Positions 1 to 11,400 of a DNA stretch of 64,000 bases are shown one piece after another (position 1 is the first letter of the stretch; each line of letters starts with the position of its first letter). The notes beneath the pieces were generated by a model. That model was not told where the DNA came from. It saw nothing but the letters and a program-made list of their open reading frames with translations, and ran no database searches. Position numbers and translations under genes: made by a program. The stretch lies in NCBI GenBank assembly GCA_024809215.1, contig JANUBW010000006.1, positions 434,936-498,935 of the forward strand, given 5' to 3'. This DNA is from Niastella sp. OAS944. GTDB taxonomy: Bacteria; Bacteroidota; Bacteroidia; Chitinophagales; Chitinophagaceae.

Positions 1-3000
1 ACATTTGTTACTCCCCGTACGGCCGCTATCGTTTACCTGCTGGCCACTTCTGGCGGCTCGGCGGCTACTATTAATGTAACCCTGAATTTTGCCGATGGAA
101 CAACACAAACCGTTACCGGCATCAATGTGCCCGACTGGTACGATGGTACTTCATTCGCCATACGGGGTATAGGGCGTGTGAATGGAAACGGTCAGGTACT
201 GGATAATGGCGGCGGCGCTAATAATCCACGCATATACCAGGTAGCCGTTCCCGTGAATGGGCCTAACTATACAAAACTTATTTCTTCCGTTACTTTTACC
301 CGCACAAGCTCAAGAGGTATTACACAGGTCATGGCGGTAAGTGCCATGAATTCCTGTGTACCGCCTGCTGCACAACCAGCCTCGCTGGTGCTTACGGCTG
401 CCTCTACCAGCCAGATCACTGGTACATTTATAGCTTCATCACCTGCTGCAAATGCTTACCTGGTTGTTCGTTATCCTGCGGGGGCTACACCTGTTAACCC
501 GGTAAATGGTACTACTTACACTGTTGGGTCAACGCTGGGAACAGGTACAGTAATACAAATAAATTCGGCTACGTCGTTTTCTTCAACCGGCCTTACCGGT
601 GGCACGGCTTATGACTATTATGTATATGGCTATAATAATACCGGTTGTATTGGCCCTGTTTATAATACTACAGCGCCATTAACTGCAACACAAACAACAA
701 ATACCTGTACGGGCCCCAGTGGCATTATTCCCGTGGGCCCAACCGGAACCTATCCTACATTAACGGCAGCGCTGGCTGCTTTGCAAAGTGGTGTGAGCGG
801 CTCAGTGATACTTGAATTGCAAAGTACTTATACCAGTAGCGCCGAAACATTCCCTCTTGTTATTGCTACCAATGCATGTTTGAATGCAACCCGTACGTTA
901 ACTATACGTCCCGAAGCAGGTGCCAACGGATTGGTTATTACCAGTTCGGCTGTTGGCCCTACTATTGATCTTTCTGGCGCTAATTATGTAACCATCGATG
1001 GCCGCCCCGGTGGAACGGGCGCTGTTATTGCGGTTACTGCTGCCGGTACAACTAATACAACTAATCTGAATATCATCAACACCAATGTGGCGGGCACTGC
1101 GCTCAGGCTCGACTATGGTGCTTCTAATAATACAATAAAATATTGCGACCTGCAGGGGCAGAACACTACTGCAGCCAATCAGCCCACAGGCATTGCTGGT
1201 GTGGTGTATATAGGTAATAATGGGGCCAATGGAAACGATAATAATACTTTTGATCATTGTAATATCCACTCTACAGGCGCCGGTTCTACAAAACCTACCA
1301 TTGGTATTTATTCGCTGGGGTACGATAACTCAAGCGCTACGGCTTCATACGTGCCCCAGTTCAACGATCGCAATGCGGTGATTGGTTGTAATATTTACGA
1401 TTATTTCAATGCCGGTAATGCCGCTGGCCTTGAAGTGAACCTGGGTAATACGGGTTTTACGATCGCTGCCAACAGTTTCTTTCAAACGGAAGCCATTTCG
1501 GTCACTACTTCCAATGCTTTCAACCGGGCCATCTGGATCGCTCCTTTCCGCACATCCAGTGCCGGTGAAATAGGGAATGGGTTTATCATTGTGTCTAACT
1601 TTATAGGTGGTAGTGCGCCCAATTGTGGCGGCGCTCCATATACTATGGCCGCTGGCTCCGCTGGCTTTTTTGAAGGCATCAGGCTTGAAGTGGCTGATGC
1701 CGCTACACCACAGGCTGCTTCTTCGGTACAGGGTAATATGATCACCAATATCAGTATTAATACAAGCACGGCTACAACTACTACCGATGCCATGCATGCC
1801 ATTGCGGTTGTAAATGGTACAGGCAATGTAGAAGTGGGTACTATTACCGGTAATACCATTGGCTCGGTAAACGGTATAAATGGTACTACCGATGGCGGAA
1901 TTACCATCAATGCCACCGGTTCCATTGCCAGTCATATGATCTTTTTAACGGGTACCTACAATGCAACTGTTAAAAACAATTTCATTGGTAATGTGCTGCT
2001 CACCGCTGCGGGCAATTACTTCTCGGGTATATTCACCAATGCTGCTATTACGGGTAATTTCAGCAATAATACCATTGCCAATATTACGGCTTCGAACAAC
2101 GGCACAACAACCGGCCGGTTTATAAATGGTATTCAGGTTACAACTGCGGCGGCTGTTTTGACTATTGCGAATAATATCATTAAAAACCTTACCTGTAACT
2201 ATGCCACTACGGGCACTGCTACATCGCAGGTGGTAGGTATCAATATTACTTCTACTACCGCCAATTTGAGTGGTGGTATAACCAATAACACAATTGCCAA
2301 CCTGGCGAATGCCACGCAGAGCACGGCTACCGCCGGCTCCAGCGCCATTATTGGTATTGCCAGCGCCAGCACCAATGCTGCCGGTACTTTTATAACCGGA
2401 AATAGCATCGATTCGCTGGTGGCAACTACAAGTACTGTTGCCGCTGTAAGCGTAACCGGGTTGTATGTTACAGGATCAACAGCTGTAAGTAATATCATAG
2501 CCAAAAACTTCATTCATAGTTTTGACGCCAATACCGCCAATACCGGCGCGGTATTGAACGGTATCTACATCGGTGGCGGTTCTGCTGTTTACAGCAATAA
2601 TATGGTGCGCTTGGGTATAAAGCCCGATGGCGCTTCGCTCGTCACAGCGCTTGGTATTAATGGTATTGTTGTGAATACAACTGCCAATAACGGTTTTTAT
2701 CATAACAGCGTATATGTTGGTGGAACTGGCGTAGGCTCCAATGTGGCTAACTCATATGCTTTTACCCGCATTACTACATCGGGCACACACGATATTCGAA
2801 ATAATATTTTTTCCAACACTCGTTCAAATGCAACTGGTGGTGGTAAACATTTCAGTATTTCCTTTGCTGGTTCCAATGCAGGCGCTGCTGTTAATTATAA
2901 CGTGTACCAGTATAGTGGCACCGGTGGTAAGTTTGCTTATAGCGGTACTACTGAAGTGAGTAATTATCTCAATGGCGGTTCACCGACTGCCGGCTGGCTC

Positions 3001-6000
3001 AGTGGCGATATAAACAGTGTTACCGGCGATCCTAATTTCATTAATCCTACCGGTAACCTGTCAGCAATTAACCTGCATATAAATACAACAGGTACATCGG
3101 TAGCGGAAGGTACAGGTACGGCTATTGCGTCAATTACCGACGATTATGACGGCGATACCCGCAGTGGTTTAACCCCTGTTGATATTGGGGCCGATGCCGG
3201 TAATTTTGTAGCGCCGCCTGCAAATTGTACTACACCCAATACACCTGCAGGGTTGGTGCTCACTACTATTTCAGCAACTCAGATCAATGGTTCATTCACT
3301 GCATCACCGGGTGGCGCCAACGGTTACCTCGTAGTTCGTTACCCCGCTGGTGCAACACCTGTTGCCCCTGTTGATGGTATTACTTACCAGTTAGGTACTT
3401 CACTGGGCACAGGTACAGTGGTGGCATCCGGTTCTGCTACCAACTTTAACAGCGCCGGTTTATTGGCCAGTACAACTTATGATTACTATGTATATGCTTA
3501 TAATAACGCTTGTATTAGTGCTATTAAATACAGCGCAGGTATAACTGCTTCCAAAGCAACAGGCGGCTGTAGTGGTCCCAGCGGACTTATTACCGTTGGC
3601 CCTAATGCTGCTTATAAAACATTAACTGCTGCCCTCGCATCCCTCAATGGCGGTATCAGCGGTGCGGTAATTGTAGAATTGCAAAGTGATTATGTAAGCA
3701 CTGCAGAAACCTGGCCTATAACCATTGGTTCAAATGCATGTTTGAGCCCGGTGAACACAGTACTTATTCGCCCGGCAGCCAATGCAAACGGACTGGTTAT
3801 TACTTGCCCGTACCCCGTGCCTGCCATTGACTTTAGCGGTGGTACTTATGTTACTATCGATGGAAGACCCGGTGGCGTAGGTTCAACAATTGGAGTAACT
3901 GCTGCAGGCAGCCTTAATGCAACCAATTTGAACATTGTTAATACAAGCGCTATTGGGGCGGCTATCCGTTTCGATAACCAGGCTTCTTTCAATAAAGTTA
4001 TGTATTGCGATCTGCAGGGCATGAATGCTGTTGGGGGCGACAAGCCAACCCAAATGGCCGGGGTGGTGTATTTTGGTAACAATGGCGCAAATGGTAACGA
4101 TAACAATACCATCGATCATTGTAACATTCACTCAAGCGGCACCAATGCAGACGTTCCTTCTATTGGCGTGTATTCACTGGGCGCCAATAATACGGGCGCT
4201 AACAGCAATTTCAATAACAATGACACCGTCTCTAATTGTAATATCTACGATTTCTTTCTGGCAGGTAACAACTCAGCTGGTATAGAAGTTGTTCAGGGTG
4301 CAAGTGGCTGGGTTATTAAGGGTAACAGCTTCTTTCAAACCGGCACACGTGCTTATACTGCGAATGGGTTTAACCGTGGTGTCTGGATAGCAACAAACAT
4401 AAATGTAGGCAGTATAGGTAATGGCTTCACCGTTACAGATAACTACGTTGGCGGTTCTGCCCCGGCTTGTGCGGGTACTGCTTATACATTAACATCCTTT
4501 GGTAATTACTTCGATGGTATCAGGCTTGAGGTGGCCGAAGGTTTACCGGTTATGGCAAGTTCGGTACAGGGTAATACGATCACCAATATTTCTATTAACA
4601 GTACGGTTACAACAGCCAACGATGTGTTCCATGGTATAGCAGTTACCAATTCAAATGGTAATGTAAATATTGGTACCGTAACCGCAAATACAGTGGGTTC
4701 TGCTACCGCAACCGGCGCCATTACAATTTCGGGCGGCAGCGGTTCGCACACCATTCCGTATTTTATCTCCAATAGTGGTGGTGCAACTTCTGTGATCAAT
4801 TTAAAACAGAATATAGCGGGTGGCATTACATTGGCAGGCGCCGGAAATAACTTCTCGGGTATTTTCGATAACCAGGTTGGTATAGTAAATATCGATGGTA
4901 ACCTTATTGGTAGTTTAACAACGGCCAATAGTATCAATGCGGTGAATACATCCACAACCACCCCCATTTTTGTAAGGGGTATTAATATCTCTGGGGGTGC
5001 GGGTACATTTGCTATTACGAATAACACGATTGCTAATCTTACCAATAATGCCGGTGCCAATTCCAGTGCCTGTCAAACAGCGGGTATCAATATCGGGTCG
5101 GCCAGTTCAATAGTGACAACTGTTTCGGACAATACAGTGCGTAACCTGTACAGCGCTTCTACCTATACGTTTGGTAGCGGTAGCTCGGCTGTATTGGGTA
5201 TTTATATGGGCGCTTCAACTGCCAACCCTGTTAGGGTAGTTGGTAATACCGTTCATAGCCTGGTATCTGGTGCAGCAACAGCCGGGGTTTATATAGAAGG
5301 TGTCTTCTTCTGGGGTAATAATTCTACCGCAGTTACCAATACCGTTGCAAGAAACAAGGTGCATAGCTTTGATGTAACTACTGCCAATACAAATGCCAAT
5401 ATGCGTGGTATTGAAATAAACCAGGGCAAGGTAGATGTGTATAATAACATGGTACGCCTGGGTATTCGTCCCGATGGCACTTCGCTTACCAATGCCATTC
5501 GTATAGATGGTATTATGAAAGGATCGGGCCTTAATGGTAACATCGTGTACAACAGTGTTTACATTGGCGGTACCGGTGTGGGCAATACAGTAAAGAATAC
5601 GTCTGCCTTCCGTAAAGAAACCACTACGGGTGCCGACGATGTACGTAACAATATTTTCATCAATAACCGTTCGAATGCAACAACAACGGGTGGTACGCAT
5701 TACTCGTTGTGGTTCGATAATCAGTTAAATTTTACTATTGAGCATAATATCTATGGCTATGGTGGAACCGGCGGGAAATTTGTTTCTACCAATGGAACAA
5801 CCGGTACGCCTTTCGCCGCAACATATACCAGCAAATGGATACTGGGCAAGGATAGCACCAGTTTGGTAGTTGATCCTTTGTTTGTTGACGCTACCGGCTC
5901 TGCGGCTACGGTTGACCTTCATATTATTACTTCGGCAGCTTCGCCTGCCAATGCAGCCGGTGTACCGGTTGCCCTGGTAACAGATGATATTGAAGGCGAA

Positions 6001-8325
6001 ACCCGCGACCTGCTTACACCTGATGTGGGCGCCGATGAATTCACGCAATCGAATGGTATAGATATGCAGGCCGTTTCATTGGAAACTCCTGTTGCCGGCA
6101 AAGGCTGTTATGGTAAAGAAGTAGTTGCTATTAAAGTGCGAAATAACAGTTCTGTGCCTTTGGACTTTGCGGTAAACCCCATGACGGTGACGGTTAATGT
6201 TACCGGCGCTGCTACGGCAAATATTATTTCAACAATAAACACAGGTACACTTGCCGCCGGCGCAACTATGGACGTTAAATTGGCCGGAGTAACTGATTCT
6301 GTTGATATGAGCGCGGCTGGTACCTATATTTTTGCAGCCAAAACAACAGTGACCGGTGATGTAAAAGTATCTAATGATGCTATGGCTATAGTTACCCGCA
6401 CTAAAGTAGCCTTAACACCTGGGACCATCAGCGCTTCGCAAACCAGTTATTGCTTTAACGGGGCGCCTGTGCTTTCCATGACGGGAGGTAATGGGTTCTC
6501 TGATCTTCAATGGCAACAAAGCACCGATTCTGCTACATATACAAATATCACCAATGCCACTACAACGCCATTTTCGACAACAGCGGCTACGCAAACCTTG
6601 TATTACCGTTTGGCGGCCGGCTGTGTAAGCGACACGTTGTATACCCCAGCTGTAAAAGTGGTTATCAGTAGTCCGGCTATTACGGCAACATCGCCGGCTA
6701 CCCGTTGTAGTGCTGGCGTGGTAAACTTACAGGCTACAGGTACACCCGGCGCTTCGCTGTACTGGTATGCCGATGCTACTTCAACTACACCTATTGGTAT
6801 TGGTTCAGGCTATACAACGCCGTCTATTAACGATACAACCACTTATTATGTAATGGCTGTGGAAGGCAGTTGCCAAAGCGCCCGTACGGCGGTAGTGGCT
6901 ACGGTTAATGACAGAATAGCCATTGCTGCGCAACCGCAGGGCCAGGGTGTATGTATGGGCAGCGCTGTTACATTTAGTATTAATGCTACCGGTTCGGCGC
7001 TTACTTATCAATGGAGAAAAAATGGCGTGAACATTGCCAATGCTACCGGTGCTACTTATTCAATTGCAAATGCTGTTGGGGCCGATGCTGGTCAGTACGA
7101 TGTGGTAATTACCAATCCGTGCGGTATTGTGGTTTCAAATGTGGCAAACTTATCGGTTCAGTCTTCAAACAACTGGGTTGGTCAGGTAAGCAGCGATTGG
7201 AATACGGCTGCCAACTGGTGTGGTGGAGTACCAGTAGCAACCACTAATGTTAGCATAAATGCCGGTACGCCTTTCAGCCCGGTGATCGGTGGTGTTGCCA
7301 ATGCTAATACAATTACTATCGGCAAAGGAGCTACACTTACAATCAATGCCAACGGTACATTAAATCTGTATGGGGATTTTGTAAATGATGGTACACTTAA
7401 TGCAACGTCGGGTACTATCGCCTTCCGTGGCGCCACCAACCAAACCATTGCAGCTATGTCTGTTGGTAATGCCATTATGAATGGGGCAGGTGGTGTTACA
7501 CTAAATGGTAATTTATCTATAGGCAATACACTTACATTAATGAATGGAAATATAACACTTGGCTCTTTTGATCTCTACCTGCAAAACGCTGCAAGTGGGA
7601 GTACAGCTAGCCACATCATCACCAATGGCACAGGTTCAGTTATTGCCACCAATGTAACCACTATCACAGTGCCGGTTGGTCATTCGGCCGCTGGATATAA
7701 CCCGGTTACTATTGCAAACGGGCAGGGTATGACCTATACCGTTCGGGTGAAGGAAGGTTTAATAGCTAACGTTATCGACGACAACAAGGCCATCAACCGC
7801 ACCTGGAATGTAACAACCACTGCTGTTCCTGCAGCGCCTGTAAGCATCACGTTGCAGTACGCTGATGCCGATGCCAACCCCGGTTGTGTACCATCTGCCA
7901 TTATGGATGCCGGCGCTTACAATGGAGCAACCTGGGCGCTCATTTCACCTGCAGGCGGTGTTACGCCAACAGGAACATCGGCGGCGCGCCTGGTTACATT
8001 ATCAACCACTTTATTAGGAAATATAGTACTAGCCAACCAGGGAATGTTAAAACAGGCGGTGCATGAATTTAGTGTTCAGTTATTGCCAACGCTGGTTACA
8101 GGCAGCAGCGCCAAACTGCGAATAAGCAGTCCGCGAACAATGAAAATAAGCTGGTCGGTACTGGATGCAGCCGGTAAAACGGTAAAGCGATTCACCACTT
8201 CTTCGATCCCTGGTGTGAATGACGTTGATGTAAACCTGGCAACGGTTGCAAACGGCGTATACACACTGCATGGAGTAGGGGACGATGGAAAAATACAAAC
8301 AATCAGGTTTATGGTACAGCACTAA
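1..8325 (+). CDS. Giant beta-helix/FN3/Ig-like surface protein with T9SS C-terminal domain (5' partial)
   Basis: The frame is open from base 1, so the gene begins upstream; 2774 residues are visible. Seen: a first FN3-like module (about residues 120-230) followed by a long beta-helix-like stretch rich in N-x-I/T-x-N repeats, then a second FN3-like module (about 1080-1180) and a second beta-helix stretch, an Ig-like portion (about 2150-2420) with paired cysteines, and a final 80-residue beta-sandwich typical of type IX secretion sorting domains (ending R-F-M-V-Q-H). Family knowledge: proteins of this build in Bacteroidota are exported by T9SS and either anchored on the surface or released; right-handed beta-helix regions often bind or cleave polysaccharide. 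No catalytic residues could be recognised, so adhesion or structural roles are equally possible. The product is certainly extracellular if the C-terminal domain reading is right. A strong terminator follows the stop codon directly. Confidence 0.85.
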   Translation, partial: TFVTPRTAAIVYLLATSGGSAATINVTLNFADGTTQTVTGINVPDWYDGTSFAIRGIGRVNGNGQVLDNGGGANNPRIYQVAVPVNGPNYTKLISSVTFTRTSSRGITQVMAVSAMNSCVPPAAQPASLVLTAASTSQITGTFIASSPAANAYLVVRYPAGATPVNPVNGTTYTVGSTLGTGTVIQINSATSFSSTGLTGGTAYDYYVYGYNNTGCIGPVYNTTAPLTATQTTNTCTGPSGIIPVGPTGTYPTLTAALAALQSGVSGSVILELQSTYTSSAETFPLVIATNACLNATRTLTIRPEAGANGLVITSSAVGPTIDLSGANYVTIDGRPGGTGAVIAVTAAGTTNTTNLNIINTNVAGTALRLDYGASNNTIKYCDLQGQNTTAANQPTGIAGVVYIGNNGANGNDNNTFDHCNIHSTGAGSTKPTIGIYSLGYDNSSATASYVPQFNDRNAVIGCNIYDYFNAGNAAGLEVNLGNTGFTIAANSFFQTEAISVTTSNAFNRAIWIAPFRTSSAGEIGNGFIIVSNFIGGSAPNCGGAPYTMAAGSAGFFEGIRLEVADAATPQAASSVQGNMITNISINTSTATTTTDAMHAIAVVNGTGNVEVGTITGNTIGSVNGINGTTDGGITINATGSIASHMIFLTGTYNATVKNNFIGNVLLTAAGNYFSGIFTNAAITGNFSNNTIANITASNNGTTTGRFINGIQVTTAAAVLTIANNIIKNLTCNYATTGTATSQVVGINITSTTANLSGGITNNTIANLANATQSTATAGSSAIIGIASASTNAAGTFITGNSIDSLVATTSTVAAVSVTGLYVTGSTAVSNIIAKNFIHSFDANTANTGAVLNGIYIGGGSAVYSNNMVRLGIKPDGASLVTALGINGIVVNTTANNGFYHNSVYVGGTGVGSNVANSYAFTRITTSGTHDIRNNIFSNTRSNATGGGKHFSISFAGSNAGAAVNYNVYQYSGTGGKFAYSGTTEVSNYLNGGSPTAGWLSGDINSVTGDPNFINPTGNLSAINLHINTTGTSVAEGTGTAIASITDDYDGDTRSGLTPVDIGADAGNFVAPPANCTTPNTPAGLVLTTISATQINGSFTASPGGANGYLVVRYPAGATPVAPVDGITYQLGTSLGTGTVVASGSATNFNSAGLLASTTYDYYVYAYNNACISAIKYSAGITASKATGGCSGPSGLITVGPNAAYKTLTAALASLNGGISGAVIVELQSDYVSTAETWPITIGSNACLSPVNTVLIRPAANANGLVITCPYPVPAIDFSGGTYVTIDGRPGGVGSTIGVTAAGSLNATNLNIVNTSAIGAAIRFDNQASFNKVMYCDLQGMNAVGGDKPTQMAGVVYFGNNGANGNDNNTIDHCNIHSSGTNADVPSIGVYSLGANNTGANSNFNNNDTVSNCNIYDFFLAGNNSAGIEVVQGASGWVIKGNSFFQTGTRAYTANGFNRGVWIATNINVGSIGNGFTVTDNYVGGSAPACAGTAYTLTSFGNYFDGIRLEVAEGLPVMASSVQGNTITNISINSTVTTANDVFHGIAVTNSNGNVNIGTVTANTVGSATATGAITISGGSGSHTIPYFISNSGGATSVINLKQNIAGGITLAGAGNNFSGIFDNQVGIVNIDGNLIGSLTTANSINAVNTSTTTPIFVRGINISGGAGTFAITNNTIANLTNNAGANSSACQTAGINIGSASSIVTTVSDNTVRNLYSASTYTFGSGSSAVLGIYMGASTANPVRVVGNTVHSLVSGAATAGVYIEGVFFWGNNSTAVTNTVARNKVHSFDVTTANTNANMRGIEINQGKVDVYNNMVRLGIRPDGTSLTNAIRIDGIMKGSGLNGNIVYNSVYIGGTGVGNTVKNTSAFRKETTTGADDVRNNIFINNRSNATTTGGTHYSLWFDNQLNFTIEHNIYGYGGTGGKFVSTNGTTGTPFAATYTSKWILGKDSTSLVVDPLFVDATGSAATVDLHIITSAASPANAAGVPVALVTDDIEGETRDLLTPDVGADEFTQSNGIDMQAVSLETPVAGKGCYGKEVVAIKVRNNSSVPLDFAVNPMTVTVNVTGAATANIISTINTGTLAAGATMDVKLAGVTDSVDMSAAGTYIFAAKTTVTGDVKVSNDAMAIVTRTKVALTPGTISASQTSYCFNGAPVLSMTGGNGFSDLQWQQSTDSATYTNITNATTTPFSTTAATQTLYYRLAAGCVSDTLYTPAVKVVISSPAITATSPATRCSAGVVNLQATGTPGASLYWYADATSTTPIGIGSGYTTPSINDTTTYYVMAVEGSCQSARTAVVATVNDRIAIAAQPQGQGVCMGSAVTFSINATGSALTYQWRKNGVNIANATGATYSIANAVGADAGQYDVVITNPCGIVVSNVANLSVQSSNNWVGQVSSDWNTAANWCGGVPVATTNVSINAGTPFSPVIGGVANANTITIGKGATLTINANGTLNLYGDFVNDGTLNATSGTIAFRGATNQTIAAMSVGNAIMNGAGGVTLNGNLSIGNTLTLMNGNITLGSFDLYLQNAASGSTASHIITNGTGSVIATNVTTITVPVGHSAAGYNPVTIANGQGMTYTVRVKEGLIANVIDDNKAINRTWNVTTTAVPAAPVSITLQYADADANPGCVPSAIMDAGAYNGATWALISPAGGVTPTGTSAARLVTLSTTLLGNIVLANQGMLKQAVHEFSVQLLPTLVTGSSAKLRISSPRTMKISWSVLDAAGKTVKRFTTSSIPGVNDVDVNLATVANGVYTLHGVGDDGKIQTIRFMVQH
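355..6050 (+). repeat. Two tandem diverged copies of a ~2.86 kb coding module
   Basis: The encoded FN3-like plus beta-helix module occurs twice in a row within the giant surface protein, with matching landmarks offset by about 2860 bases. The segment around L-V-V-R-Y-P-A-G-A-T-P is encoded near 460 and again near 3320. The T-L-T-A-A-L-A segment is encoded near 756 and again near 3621. The N-N-G-A-N-G-N-D-N-N-T segment is encoded near 1213 and again near 4077. The copies are clearly homologous at protein level but diverged in DNA, so this is an old duplication rather than a recent slippage product. Confidence 0.85.
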
Positions 8326-8381
8326 CTCTTTGAATAACGCCCTAGATGTGATCATGATGCGAGCTTGACGCTCTGCACAGC

Positions 8382-8416
8382 GTCCCGACCCGGTTCTCCG
8401 GGTTGGGACTTTTTTT
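8382..8416 (+). terminator. Intrinsic terminator of the giant surface-protein gene
   Basis: A 12-bp stem (8382-8393 with 8398-8409, one G-T wobble) with a 4-base loop is followed by seven T (8410-8416). It reads as a terminator only on the plus strand. It starts 56 bases after the surface-protein stop and ends one base before the stop codon of the convergent minus-strand gene. Confidence 0.9.
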
Positions 8417-8417
8417 A

Positions 8418-11400
8418 TCAGATCCTTTTCAGCCAGCTTGTTATCTCCTCTAAAACAGCCGGATCAATAGTTTCTGTAAGCTGTGCGTATTCTGTAGTAG
8501 TACAGGTTTTGCAATGTTGCAGTAAGTGGTTAATACCAGGGAATATTTTTGTAGTGATGTTTTTGTTATGAGCGGCAGCAGTATATTTCTCCCAGTTCTG
8601 TGTATTGTTACGCGCGTTCAGCATAATATCTTTTTCGCCATAAATAGATAGTATGGGCACATGTATTTTAGAAATATATTGGGCAGGGTCAAACTGAATA
8701 TGATAACGGTACCATTTGCCCGTGGCCTGCCGTACGTACGAATATATAGGAAAACGGAAATGATCGTATTGGATCTTCAGACTGTCTACCAGTTTATCAT
8801 CTTTTTTCTTCCAGTCGGCATAGGTAGTGTTCAGCTTTGTTTCCATAGCCGTATCATTGGCATATTGAAAGGCGATGTTAAACATTCTTTCGTTAATGTC
8901 GTTATATCGGTCTTTATCGTGTTGCGGAATATTGGCTACAGCAACCAATTGCCTGTTTTGTTCAAGCAGTGCATCGAGGCCCTTGGTGGCCAGCCCCGAA
9001 AGACTGATAATGAATTTTACTTTATTTGATTTTGCAGCAGCTATGGCAATGGCGGCGCCACCTTCACTGTGCCCCAGTAATCCTACGGGAATTCCTTTTA
9101 GGTCTTGTCTGTTTTCCAGATAAGAAAGAGCGCATAAAGCGTCATTTGCGAAATCGGCAGTGGTAGCATCTTCATATTTGCCGGTGGTTTCACCAGTCCC
9201 CCTGTCGTCTACCCGTAAAACAGCAATTCCCTGGCGGGTTAAATGATCGGCAATAACGGCAAAGAATTTATGACCGGCCATAGTGCCATCACGGTCTTGT
9301 TTGCCGGTACCCGATACCAGCACAATGGCTTTGGTTATTTTTTGTGCTGTTGGTTTTGTTAGTGTGCCTGCAAACCGGATACTACTATCGGCGGGGCAAA
9401 AAAAAACTGTTTCGCTTGAATAAGGAGCTGTGGTATTCACAGCTCCTGTTTTGGGTTCAGACTTCTCTTCTTTCTTAAGGGTTTCGATTATATATGAAAT
9501 TTCATCGGCCAGGGCGCTTGGGCTGCCTTTGTACCCGTTGTTCACCCAGCGAAGTTTTCCCTGCTGATCGATGATCAGTTTCATAGGAATGCCTGAGCTG
9601 TGGTAGTCTTTAGCACAACGGGCATAAGCTATATCAAGATGTTTACTTTCGGCATTGTAGCCATCGTATAATACTTCGAAGTTGTATTTCTTTTCGGCCA
9701 GAAATTTTTTGATCTGTTCTTTATAATCAGCCGTTGTTTCCTGGGTGGCAATAAAATAGAATGCCACATTGGTATCGGCCTTGTATTTATTTACTGCCAT
9801 TTGCATACCAGGCATGGCTGCTTTACAGGGGCCGCACCAGGTGGCCCAAAAGTCAATGATCACTATCTTTCCTTTTAAACCTTCCAGGCTCACAGTACCG
9901 CCTTTGCTGCTTTCCAATTGAAAGTTAGCCATAGGCAGGCTTACCAGGTTTTGTTTCAGCTCTTCTTCATCGGCGGCTATCTTGTCTTTCGATTTCAGCG
10001 ATTCTATCCAGGCTTCAAACCCTTCGCCTTTTTTATTCTTTTTAGCTATGTAATCTTTTTTCAACACATCGAGCATGTAGGGAGTAAGGGCATTTTCATT
10101 GGCTGCTTTCAGTATGTAGGACATCGCTTCCTGTTTTCTGCCATTGGCAAAAAGTAACCGTACATACAGTTCGTTAAACTCACCTTTTTTGAAATTGTAT
10201 ATAGGGTTTGCCAGGCTGGCAAATTCCAACGCTTTTTTAGGTTGTTTGCTTTCAAACAACAATTCTGCATGAATGAAATAGTTTATGTAATTCATGCGGA
10301 TGCTCACCTCTTTCCATTGTGAGGCGCTGTAAACGCCATTGGGCGGGCGGCTCATGATCTCTTTTATAAGCGCATCAGACAAAAGCATCAGCGTTGTTAA
10401 TGGCATATTTTTCTTTTCATGCGGTATCTCTACCATATGATGGTACCAGGTGCTAAGTTCAATGGTTGGTACTACAGGCATATACTTAAAGAAATTACTG
10501 TAGTTACTGTCTTTAATAATGGGCATATATACTGCTGCACGAAATAATTTATTATACCACAGGTTGGTAATATCAGTATCTACGCCTTCAAAGGCAGCGG
10601 GCGGAAAGTCAAGGATAAACTGGTCGAAATCTTTTATTTTCTTCGACTGGTCGGTCTCCCGGTTAAGAGTGAGCATCGCTTTATCTCTTGCAGAAATGCC
10701 CTTGGGGAATTTTTGCAGAATAAGCTTTTGAATGCTATCGGCGGCGCTTTTGTCGTTCAGTATGGTGGAATATACATCTGCTGCATCTATCCATGCCTGT
10801 TCTGGTAAATTAGGCATGTTGAGAATATTGCTCACTTCTTTCCTGATGTTCAATTCAACGGCGCTGTCATTGCTTGTTCTTTTATACAAGGTCAATGCCT
10901 TTTTGAAGAAGTAGGGTTTGCTTTCAGGAAAGTAAGTGGCCTCGTTACGCAACCACATACGTGTTACTTCATCTTCGATAAACGCTGTGGTGTCAACCTG
11001 AAAAGGTTGGTTCTGTCTGAAAGTTCTGCTGCGCAAGGTGCCCCATGCATAATAAGCGCTGGGTATTTGTTTGCCGGTTGAATCGCACAACAGCCAGCTG
11101 TATGTTAGCTTACCGCCTCTGTCAATAAGCGAATCGGCCTGAAATATACAGGTGATAAATGCACAGCCTTTCGGTAAACGATAATTGCCTGCCCAGGCAG
11201 TGTCTTTCCATGTCATGGGCATATCATCGGCATGCCATTTCCATTGCGAAAAATAATAAACAATTCCCCTGATGTTCTTTCGGCCTTCCAGCATGGTGCC
11301 TTTATCCTTATAGGTAATGCTAACGGTGCTGCCAGGCAAAGGGCGTTGCGGCGATACGGCAAAAACGGGCACATAGTTCTGAGCTGCGGCCTGCAATGTG

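Noticed and set aside
898..7526. Many open frames on the minus strand opposite the giant surface-protein gene
   Set aside because: They reflect the low stop density opposite repetitive Thr/Asn/Gly codons; none has a recognisable domain or signal.
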